NCBI GenBank assembly: GCA_039029935.1
Contig: JBCCFC010000250.1
Coordinates: forward strand, 1-12,877
From: G039029935 sp039029935
GTDB taxonomy: Bacteria; Chloroflexota; Anaerolineae; Caldilineales; Caldilineaceae
DNA: 12,877 nucleotides
Direction of reading: 5' to 3'
Position 1 is the first letter of the stretch, and every line of letters starts with the position of its first letter. The notes beneath the pieces are model-generated. The model did not search any database. It saw nothing but the letters and a program-made list of their open reading frames with translations, and was not told the origin of the DNA. Below, one piece after another: positions 6,627-12,877 of this stretch. The translations under genes and the position numbers were made by a program.

Positions 6627-8774
6627 CTACCGACGCTTCTTACGCTTTTTCCGCTTCTTCGGCGTAGAATCGGACGACCCATCCTCTGTCTTAGATTTCT
6701 TTTTCTCGTCTGGCGGGCCTGGCGGCAAAATTTTGCCATCCTCCTCACGCAGCACAAACTCTTCAATTGAAAAGGGGCTTGGCTCCCGTTTCTTCAACTT
6801 GCGAATCCCCCGACGCGCAATTTGCGTAACCATTCTGGCCTCCAACGACGGCATGACACGGCTGAGGACACCTTTATCATACATGGATAGTGCTTGGTTA
6901 TAGAGTTCCAAGGCGCGTCTGCGACTGCCAAAATCATGCTCGACCATTGCATGGAAAATAACCCCTTCGCCAGAGTCCGGCTCCAGATCATAGGCGATGC
7001 GATAGGCTTCCACTGCATCTCGACCGCGATGGAGAATGCGAAAGACGCTGCCCATACGTCGGTAATTGTAGGCCAACTCAGGCTCTTCGGCGATCATTTC
7101 GCGATATTTCTCAATGGCATCCATTGGGTTCATGGACTGATACATGGCGGCGCATTCAATCTCTTGCAAACGGGGATTATCCTCAGCATTGCGTCCCGTT
7201 ATTTTAAAGAGTGACATAGGACTGACCTCATACAAATCAACCGTACCGCACTTAGGACAGACAATTTCACGGTCCATGATATAAGGACCATATTTGCTAA
7301 AATTGCCCTCTTCTTCGCGCTCTGGTGTCCCCAAATCATGAGTGATATACTGCACAAAGTGCTCACGCTGCCGTTCACAAACTTTGCACTCCAGCAGCAA
7401 ATATAGCCCATCTTCTTGACGCGGCTCCGTCTCTGTCAGAGGCATATCAAATTCCTCTTGAACATAATCCAGTGAAATAATATCAGGCGCAACACGGTCC
7501 TCGACAAAGGCCGCTTCCATCTCTGGATAAAGCTCCTTTAGCCCATAGTCTAAAATGGCCCCGATCAAAAATCCCGTCAACTCATCTTCGGCTACAGGGG
7601 TACGGGTTTCAGGGTTGGTCAAGAGCATCCGCAACAATGGCATCACTTGGTCGGCAGGTGCAAGGTCATGTTTCATGCGCTCCATCAACGCCTTGGCCGC
7701 ATTCAGACGCAGAACAACATCATACTCCTTCTCTTGTGCCATCCCCACTAATTCATCATTGGTGAATCCCGCTACTTTGCCAATAAAAGGTGAGTGAAGC
7801 GTTGTTTTCCAATGCACATCAGCCTTCTCTATCCAAGCCGCAATCTCAGTGGTCATCGCAGCGTTATCGGCCTGGAGTTGACACAAAATATCCAATGCGC
7901 GACCAACCGCTGGTCCATCAACCAACGCATCATCACAAGCCATCCGAATCAGCTCTGGTGCAAACACCCACCCCATTACTGGCTTTGGTTGAAGAAGGTC
8001 CGCAGCAAATGTTTGGTATGCGTCATCCGTAGCCGTGACCAGTTGGTCAAGTGGCGCAGTATAGCCCTCCTGCTTCGGTGTGTTATCGGTATAAAGTACC
8101 TCTCGAAAGGCTTGCACTATATCAGGTCGAACTTCATCCGTTCTGTCGAACTGATTCGGCTGCTCGCTTTTATACTCCTCAACGATGCTCAGAATCTCGC
8201 CATGATATTCTTCCGGTGTAAAGCCACCAGGCTGCTCCTCACTCTCTTGCGCCTCCGCAAGTGATTGGCATCGTTCCGCCACTTCCACGGCAAGTGTTGT
8301 CAGCCCCACCTCGGCAAGATTAATGCCCAGTAGGAATAAGTCCCAAGCGGTAGCGGGGGTGGACAGTTGTGTCCGCGTACTGATACCCACCCCAACATCA
8401 AAATTGCCCGTATGAAGATAGTTATGCACCAAATAGTGACAAAATTTACCCCTCGCTTGACCATTTTCGTGTTGTTCGGTGTAGAGAATGCCTGCGTGGA
8501 GCCAGCGGATTGCCGCTATATATTCCTGTCGCTCGTATAGTCGTTCGTGTATTGCCTCATAAAAATAATGGTAATCAACGTCATCACTCAACTCAGGAGA
8601 ATGCAACATCAATTCGATAGCCGCCAGTTCACGTTCCTCATCCTCTGCTTCCTCAAAATGTACAGGGACATCAACCATATCCGCATCGCCCCAATAGCCC
8701 GGTCGCTGCTCTCGGATCGTTTTGGGCGTTAGGAGGGAGAAATAGTTGATCATTTTCTGCGCTGTCATTGTCAT
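6627..8774 (-). CDS. Zinc-ribbon/TPR protein with polybasic tail (shorter paralogue)
   Basis: I cannot name this 715-residue protein. Residues 1-200 are helical and include repeat-like helices around 83-130. Residues 238-440 are a helical module with APELIRMACDD (272-282) and GFTNDEL (336-342), vaguely like the HEAT-type modules of some DUF1186/SEC-C proteins. A four-cysteine zinc ribbon follows (C463, C466, C506, C509). Two or more TPR units lie at about 548-632, then KREPSPFSIEEFV (662-674), a low-complexity linker and a Lys/Arg tail (706-715). It aligns end to end with the 736-residue protein at 10397-12607, with identical ribbon spacing. The start is 8 bases after the sulfatase stop, with an AGAGG site inside that gene, so the two are coupled. 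The tail suggests binding to nucleic acid, the ribosome or a membrane, as inference only. No signal peptide is visible. Confidence 0.85.
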   Translation of the reverse strand: MTMTAQKMINYFSLLTPKTIREQRPGYWGDADMVDVPVHFEEAEDEERELAAIELMLHSPELSDDVDYHYFYEAIHERLYERQEYIAAIRWLHAGILYTEQHENGQARGKFCHYLVHNYLHTGNFDVGVGISTRTQLSTPATAWDLFLLGINLAEVGLTTLAVEVAERCQSLAEAQESEEQPGGFTPEEYHGEILSIVEEYKSEQPNQFDRTDEVRPDIVQAFREVLYTDNTPKQEGYTAPLDQLVTATDDAYQTFAADLLQPKPVMGWVFAPELIRMACDDALVDGPAVGRALDILCQLQADNAAMTTEIAAWIEKADVHWKTTLHSPFIGKVAGFTNDELVGMAQEKEYDVVLRLNAAKALMERMKHDLAPADQVMPLLRMLLTNPETRTPVAEDELTGFLIGAILDYGLKELYPEMEAAFVEDRVAPDIISLDYVQEEFDMPLTETEPRQEDGLYLLLECKVCERQREHFVQYITHDLGTPEREEEGNFSKYGPYIMDREIVCPKCGTVDLYEVSPMSLFKITGRNAEDNPRLQEIECAAMYQSMNPMDAIEKYREMIAEEPELAYNYRRMGSVFRILHRGRDAVEAYRIAYDLEPDSGEGVIFHAMVEHDFGSRRRALELYNQALSMYDKGVLSRVMPSLEARMVTQIARRGIRKLKKREPSPFSIEEFVLREEDGKILPPGPPDEKKKSKTEDGSSDSTPKKRKKRKKRR

Positions 8775-8782
8775 ATATTTAT

Positions 8783-10186
8783 TTAGCCTCTATCTTTCAA
8801 ATCATACATCGCCATGATATAGGGATGGGTTTCATCATACTCAGTTAGTGTTGTGGGGTTGTCAACACAACCCACTGGACGAGTGTTCTGCCCCGTAACG
8901 CCTTCTGAGCTGTCACCAATGTCCCGACGACAGGCATCCAGCTTGGCCTCTAACGCCGCAACAATCTCTGGGTGTTGCTCATAGACATTGTTGGTTTCAC
9001 CAATATCCTCGGCCAGATTGTAGAGTGCATTCATCTCCTCGATCACTCTCCTTGTACCCCTTGTCTTCACATGCAGCTTCCAATCGCCCACGCGCACTGC
9101 CTGCAAGCAGGTCATCAAATAGTAGTAGAAGGCATCGTACTCAGATGTCGCATCAGGCTCACCCAGCATCATCGGCATGATATTTTTGCCATCAATGGTA
9201 TGGCCTTTAATCACCCCGGCTTCGGGCATAGACACACCACCAACAGTGGATAAGGTAGGACAGAGGTCCATCGCCGTTGCCAGTTCATTGCACTCTGTTC
9301 CCGCCGGAATCTGCCCCGGCCAGCGCATGATACAGGGAACCCGCTGTCCACCTTCCCATGTTGTGCCTTTATGACCACGTAGCGGTCCATTACTGCCCCC
9401 TTCACCGCGCGCCCGTGACCCGTTGTCACTGGTAAAAATCACCAACGTATTGTCGTCCAACCCCAAGCGTTTGATTTCATGGAGCAAGACACCCACACTC
9501 CAGTCGATGGCCTGCACCGCCGCGCCGTAACGCCCGTTGTCCGATTCACGCATGAATTGGTCGGTGACATAGATGGGTAGATGCACATACATATGCGCAA
9601 AGTAGAGAAAGAAGGGCTGCTCGCCCTCGTTGTGTGTATGACGGATAAACCGCAGCGACTCTTCGACATAGCGCTCAGTCACAGAGGCTTGGTCGGGCTG
9701 CGCTTGAATCACATCCTCATCTAAGACCAGTGGTAATGGTGGATAGGTATCTGTCTCGTTCTGAATGCCCATATCATTTGAGTAGGGGATGCCGTAATAG
9801 CTGTCAAACCCGTGGCGCGTGGGGAGGAACTCACGCTGGTCGCCACAATGCCATTTGCCCACCATCTTGGAGGCATAGCCCTGCTCCTTGAGCAACGATG
9901 CGACAGTGGCCTCATCAGGATTCAATCCATAGGGCTGGCCTGGGAATAAGACCCACCGCCCATCAAATTCAGCCATGCTGTTCCGAGGCGGATAGCAACC
10001 TGTAAGCATGGCACTGCGTGATGGCGTGCAAACAGGGGAGGCCATATAGAAATCGGTGAAGCGCATTCCCTCCGCTGCCATCTGGTCCAAATGGGGTGTC
10101 TTGTTGTTTGTTGAGCCATAACAACCAAGGTCGCCATAGCCAAGGTCATCACAATTGATAAGAATAATGTTTGGTTTGGTGTTCAT
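8783..10186 (-). CDS. Arylsulfatase-family sulfatase
   Basis: From the ATG at 10186 the protein has 467 residues. The metal-binding DD is at 13-14 (NCDDLGYGDLGCYG), and the formylglycine signature CTPSRSAMLTG begins at C53. K111 and H113 (GKWHCG), H198 and H202 (AHMYVHLP), D254-N255 (FTSDNG) and K273 (GHKGTTWEGG) complete the expected active site. The segment GFDSYYGIPYSNDMG (126-140) resembles the arylsulfatase A branch. It hydrolyses a sulfate ester, substrate unknown. Unlike most such sulfatases it has no signal peptide with this start, suggesting a cytoplasmic enzyme; the in-frame ATG at 10345 would add an unsupported leader running through the palindromic element. C53 must be converted by a maturase encoded elsewhere. 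It has its own promoter and is coupled to the zinc-ribbon/TPR gene 8 bases downstream. Confidence 0.95.
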   Translation of the reverse strand: MNTKPNIILINCDDLGYGDLGCYGSTNNKTPHLDQMAAEGMRFTDFYMASPVCTPSRSAMLTGCYPPRNSMAEFDGRWVLFPGQPYGLNPDEATVASLLKEQGYASKMVGKWHCGDQREFLPTRHGFDSYYGIPYSNDMGIQNETDTYPPLPLVLDEDVIQAQPDQASVTERYVEESLRFIRHTHNEGEQPFFLYFAHMYVHLPIYVTDQFMRESDNGRYGAAVQAIDWSVGVLLHEIKRLGLDDNTLVIFTSDNGSRARGEGGSNGPLRGHKGTTWEGGQRVPCIMRWPGQIPAGTECNELATAMDLCPTLSTVGGVSMPEAGVIKGHTIDGKNIMPMMLGEPDATSEYDAFYYYLMTCLQAVRVGDWKLHVKTRGTRRVIEEMNALYNLAEDIGETNNVYEQHPEIVAALEAKLDACRRDIGDSSEGVTGQNTRPVGCVDNPTTLTEYDETHPYIMAMYDLKDRG

Positions 10187-10190
10187 CTTT

Positions 10191-10197
10191 CGTCCTT
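10191..10197 (-). promoter_or_regulatory. Shine-Dalgarno site that sets the sulfatase start
   Basis: AAGGACG-type sequence on the minus strand lies 4-10 bases before the ATG at 10186. It supports this start rather than the in-frame ATG at 10345. If transcription begins near 10198, the untranslated leader is only about 12 bases and begins almost at this site. Confidence 0.65.
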
Positions 10198-10204
10198 CTG
10201 TATA

Positions 10205-10234
10205 ATTATATGGTGAATTTGGAATACTAAGCAA
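10205..10234 (-). promoter_or_regulatory. Putative promoter of the sulfatase operon
   Basis: On the minus strand: TTGCTT (10234-10229), an 18-base spacer and TATAAT (10210-10205). This is the same -35, spacer length and -10 as the sugar operon promoter at 4288-4317. Symmetric TTTGGA (10218-10223) and TCCAAA (10236-10241) bracket the -35, which could be an operator. Confidence 0.6.
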
Positions 10235-10250
10235 ATCCAAAAAAGTAATT

Positions 10251-10365
10251 AGACAAAACATACGACAACGGGACCCAGAGGGTACCCCGGAGGAGAAACG
10301 GGTTTTTGTCTGCGCGCACACGAGAAAAATCCGTTCCAATCCCAAATCTGTTGTCGTATATGTCT
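10251..10365. repeat. 115-base imperfect palindrome with nested hairpins
   Basis: Exact 10-base arms ATACGACAAC (10260-10269) and GTTGTCGTAT (10350-10359) are flanked by further matching AGACA (10251-10255) and TGTCT (10361-10365). Inside are an 11-base hairpin with one G-T mismatch (10297-10307 with 10325-10335), whose loop contains TGCGCGCA, and a 7-base hairpin with one bulge (10270-10276 with 10280-10287). It lies between the 736-residue protein gene and the sulfatase promoter. No coding frame is credible. It could be a MITE-like element, a structured RNA or a read-through barrier. No target-site duplication is evident. Confidence 0.65.
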
Positions 10366-10396
10366 CGGTTTATTTTTAACTATTTTTTTGGTTTAC

Positions 10397-12607
10397 TTAG
10401 CGTCGTCGTTTCTTCAATTTCTTTTTCTTTCTCTTCATACCCGTGCCAGTTGAACCCTGTTTCTGTGAGCGGCCACCGTTCGATTTGCGAGATTGTTGGC
10501 TTGTTGCTGGGTTATCAACAGACGGGACAAATTCCTCAATCGAAAACGGGCTTGGCTGCTTTTTCCTCAATGCACGAATGCCTTGCCGAGCGTATTTCGC
10601 CAGAGAGTCCGCATCTGCCGGAGACAATATACGGCGCACACCGCGTTGCGCCATTTGCAGACATTGATTATAGAGGTCTTTGGCATGTGTTGGACTGCCA
10701 TAATCATGCTCGGCCATTGCATACGAAAGCACCGCATCATCATTCGTCGGGTCCAGCTCATAGGCTTTTTTGAAGGCAGCAAGGGTTTCCGGACCACGCC
10801 GAATCAAGCGTAAGATTCTGCCGAGTCGGATGTAATTCTCTGGATCATTTGGATTTTTTTGAGCGCGCTGGCGATATTGCTTGATGGCCTCCAACGGATG
10901 CATTTCGCGACCCATTGCTGAAGACCGTATCTCCGATAAACGTGGATGAGGCGTAAATTTAGGCGCATCTTTGTTCCCGGTCGCCAACCCCATCAGGGCT
11001 TCAAGCCCCCTCGTTGTCGACAACAACTGGAGATGGGCATGACCCGTCATTTCATATTGGTCACGCGCACCACACTTGGGACAGACAATTTCTCGGTCCA
11101 TGACATAGGAGCAATATGCAACCTCTTCGTCATCCCGTTCACGCACTGCGGTCAGGATATCCTGCGTGACATGTTGGACAAAATGAGTGCGCTCTCGACT
11201 GCACTTCTTACATCGAAGCCGCAAATAAAGGCCATCATCTCGACGACGCGGTTCTGCATCCTGTGGCAACCCAAACCGTTCCTGAACTGAAGATAGCTCT
11301 ATTATCTGTAAATCAACCCGCTCCTCTCGGTAGGCGGCCTCAACCTCTGGATAGAGGTCTGCCAGTGATGAAGCGTAATCGCTGATCGTTGCAATCAAGA
11401 ACCCAAGGAATAGCTCCTCTTCGGCACGGTCATGCGCTTCTGGGCGTGTCAACAGATGACGGAGCATTTTCTCTACCCGTTCAGAGGAGACAAACCCTTT
11501 GGTCATTCGCGCCATCAATGCATTGGCGGCGTCGTGACGAACATAGACACAATATCGTATGTCACCAGCAATGGCTTCTAATTCATCATTGGTAAAACCA
11601 CCAACCTTGCCAATGTGTGGTGAGTACAGAGTTTGTTTCCAGTTGCCATCGGCCTTCGCTAGCCATGTCGCAATGTCATCCCCTGCTTCGATAATATTGT
11701 GGTCTACAAGCTGGCGTAGCAGGTCGAGCGCACGTGTCACTGCTGGACCATCGACAAGTTTGTCATCACAGGCCATCCGAATCAACTCGGGCGCATAGAC
11801 ACGCCCCATCGTGCGTCCTAACGATGTCTCAGGTGTTACAATCTCTTTTGTAAGCTGACGGTATTCTTCATCTGTTGCGGTTATCAACTGGTCCAACGGT
11901 GCAAGATAGGCATCAGCCCCATCTGGATGACCTTCATTCAATTGGAGCGCAGCCCGAAATGCTTGCAGTATCTCGACAGGAATTTCGTTCACCTTAATGC
12001 GTTCAGGATGCTTGTTTTCGGCCTCCACCTCGGCAAGGGCATCCTCAAGAAATTCTGGGAACTGTGCCTGTAATGGTTCCATCTTATCATTGTGTTGAAC
12101 AACCTCTAATCCACGTTGCATCATTTCGACAATCAACGAGGCCACACCGCTACCCTTTCTATGGAGGGCAAGCATGTTTATGCCCCACATATCATGGGGA
12201 TCACGCAACAAACTTCTTGTTGTAATCCCCAGTGCAGTGGCAATATCACCAGACAGCCAATATGTCTCAGCGAGTTCTCGGCTTGCACTGTCACGACCGT
12301 CATCCTGATGCTGTTCTATATGGGTAATTGTGGCATGATGCCAACGAAGGGCCTGTGCATATGCCCCTCGATTGGCTAATTTTTCTTGTAGAGTCACATA
12401 AAAATGATCGTAATACAACCCATCGCTGACCTCTGGTGAACGTAGCATGAGTTCTCGGATGGCAATCTCGCGATCAAACTCTTTTGCACTATCAAAGTGG
12501 TCTGGAATACCTGCCATTTCCATGTCACTCCAACGTCCGGGGAGTTGTTTATGGATCGAATCGGCAGATAACGATGAAAATAGGTTAATTAGTTTGCGTT
12601 CTGTCAT
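10397..12607 (-). CDS. Zinc-ribbon/TPR protein with polybasic tail (longer paralogue)
   Basis: I cannot name this 736-residue protein, but it is plainly a full-length paralogue of the 715-residue protein at 6627-8774. Shared features in order: an N-terminal helical region opening INLFSSLSADSI (7-18); the YAPELIRMACDDKLVDGPAV block (271-290); HIGKVGGFTNDEL (331-343); the zinc ribbon (C466, C469, C509, C512) around the shared VMDREIVCPKCG (502-513); TPR units at about 572-655; KKQPSPFSIEEFV (682-694); then a Ser/Gly/Gln-rich linker and a Lys/Arg tail (724-736). An extra stretch at 530-555 accounts for part of the length difference. The start at 12607 has a strong AGAAGGAG site; the in-frame ATG at 12652 would lie inside a palindromic element. 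It is followed after 210 bases by the sulfatase gene, which has its own promoter. Function is unknown. Confidence 0.87.
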   Translation of the reverse strand: MTERKLINLFSSLSADSIHKQLPGRWSDMEMAGIPDHFDSAKEFDREIAIRELMLRSPEVSDGLYYDHFYVTLQEKLANRGAYAQALRWHHATITHIEQHQDDGRDSASRELAETYWLSGDIATALGITTRSLLRDPHDMWGINMLALHRKGSGVASLIVEMMQRGLEVVQHNDKMEPLQAQFPEFLEDALAEVEAENKHPERIKVNEIPVEILQAFRAALQLNEGHPDGADAYLAPLDQLITATDEEYRQLTKEIVTPETSLGRTMGRVYAPELIRMACDDKLVDGPAVTRALDLLRQLVDHNIIEAGDDIATWLAKADGNWKQTLYSPHIGKVGGFTNDELEAIAGDIRYCVYVRHDAANALMARMTKGFVSSERVEKMLRHLLTRPEAHDRAEEELFLGFLIATISDYASSLADLYPEVEAAYREERVDLQIIELSSVQERFGLPQDAEPRRRDDGLYLRLRCKKCSRERTHFVQHVTQDILTAVRERDDEEVAYCSYVMDREIVCPKCGARDQYEMTGHAHLQLLSTTRGLEALMGLATGNKDAPKFTPHPRLSEIRSSAMGREMHPLEAIKQYRQRAQKNPNDPENYIRLGRILRLIRRGPETLAAFKKAYELDPTNDDAVLSYAMAEHDYGSPTHAKDLYNQCLQMAQRGVRRILSPADADSLAKYARQGIRALRKKQPSPFSIEEFVPSVDNPATSQQSRKSNGGRSQKQGSTGTGMKRKKKKLKKRRR

Positions 12608-12611
12608 GGCT

Positions 12612-12619
12612 CTCCTTCT
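12612..12619 (-). promoter_or_regulatory. Shine-Dalgarno site that sets the longer paralogue's start
   Basis: AGAAGGAG on the minus strand lies 4 bases before the ATG at 12607. It fixes the start there and excludes the ATG at 12652. Confidence 0.75.
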
Positions 12620-12627
12620 AAGGTGAA

Positions 12628-12740
12628 TCCACAGAAATAATGACCTATGCATACTTTCAGAAAGGGGTCACAGATACTCTGGTCAGTCCAGTAGACTGCA
12701 TCCCCTTCCTGAAAGTAGGTTGATTACTTATTTTTGTGGA
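12628..12740. repeat. 113-base imperfect palindrome in the leader of the longer paralogue
   Basis: Outer arms 12628-12640 and 12728-12740 pair at 12 of 13 positions (TCCACAGAAATAA on the left). Inner arms 12652-12667 and 12702-12717 pair at 15 of 16 (TACTTTCAGAAAGGGG on the left). An internal loop of 10-11 bases separates the two stems. The 34-base apical loop has a small CTGG/CCAG hairpin (12679-12691). The base of the stem ends just 8 bases from the ribosome site. It could be a MITE-like palindrome or an mRNA leader structure that controls translation. Confidence 0.7.
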
Positions 12741-12812
12741 ATGGTCTACACAGATTTTCTTCCTTGTTGTGTATAAGTAAACCGAAAAAGAAATTAAAAT
12801 AGATCGTTGGAT

Positions 12813-12841
12813 ATTATATGACAGTGGATTATTTTTGTACA
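12813..12841 (-). promoter_or_regulatory. Putative promoter of the longer zinc-ribbon/TPR gene
   Basis: On the minus strand: TGTACA (12841-12836), a 17-base spacer and TATAAT (12818-12813). Transcription would start near 12806, so the mRNA would have a leader of about 200 bases containing the whole palindrome at 12628-12740. Confidence 0.5.
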
Positions 12842-12877
12842 GGTATCGCCCATGCAAAATAACGAGACCAGCGATGA

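Noticed and set aside
10187..10345. N-terminal extension of the sulfatase from the ATG at 10345, with a short hydrophobic stretch that might pass for a signal
   Set aside because: It runs through the palindromic element and the TTGCTT/TATAAT promoter; the start at 10186 has a good ribosome site and begins at the first conserved strand.
12608..12652. Upstream ATG for the longer zinc-ribbon/TPR gene
   Set aside because: It falls in the palindrome, has no ribosome site, and the paralogue begins at the position matching 12607.
12657..12857. Minus-strand open frame of 66 codons at the right edge
   Set aside because: No ribosome site, unusual composition, and it overlaps the promoter and the palindrome of the downstream gene.
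12852..12877. Possible start of a plus-strand divergent gene (ATG at 12852, open to the edge)
   Set aside because: Only eight codons are visible and the upstream AGG is a weak ribosome site; not enough to call.

Overview
The window carries eight genes that I consider real, in four groups, plus several palindromic or repetitive intergenic elements. The metabolic genes (sugar dehydrogenases, a TIM-barrel isomerase, a sulfatase) and the dense operon layout suggest a free-living heterotrophic bacterium with roughly half G+C. Shine-Dalgarno sites and TATAAT-type promoters fit a bacterium. A Chloroflexota-like organism is a guess only, because no rRNA, tRNA or phylum-specific marker is present.

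Layout. (1) Positions 1-1107, minus strand: the N-terminal part of an AT-rich SMC/OLD-like AAA ATPase that runs off the left edge. (2) 1139-4108, minus strand: a three-gene operon (zinc alcohol/polyol dehydrogenase, then a TIM-barrel sugar isomerase/epimerase, then a Gfo/Idh/MocA oxidoreductase), which looks like a sugar or polyol catabolic route. (3) 4109-4529: a divergent control region with a promoter for each side, one operator-like palindrome and further hairpins. (4) 4530-6543, plus strand: a two-gene operon of a LANCL-type lanthionine-synthetase-C homologue and an R2K-type ATP-grasp ligase. (5) 6572-6625: an array of 8-base repeats filling the gap between convergent genes. (6) 6627-12607, minus strand: two full-length paralogues of a zinc-ribbon/TPR protein with polybasic tails, on either side of a cytoplasmic-looking arylsulfatase. 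Each promoter-proximal gap in this block holds a palindromic element of about 113-115 bases.

How they may work together. The sugar operon and the sulfatase operon have nearly the same promoter (TTTGCTTAG, 16 bases, TATAATT), so they may be expressed together; desulfation of a sulfated sugar followed by oxidation and isomerisation is one coherent reading, but it is inference. The most novel unit is the LANCL-like plus ATP-grasp pair. The LanC homologue keeps all three zinc ligands, and the lysine that in animal LANCL1 contacts glutathione, with identical spacing. No lantibiotic dehydratase or precursor peptide is visible, and the only partner is a putative peptide-bond-forming ligase. This points to thiol addition or amino-acid tagging chemistry rather than classical lantibiotic synthesis.
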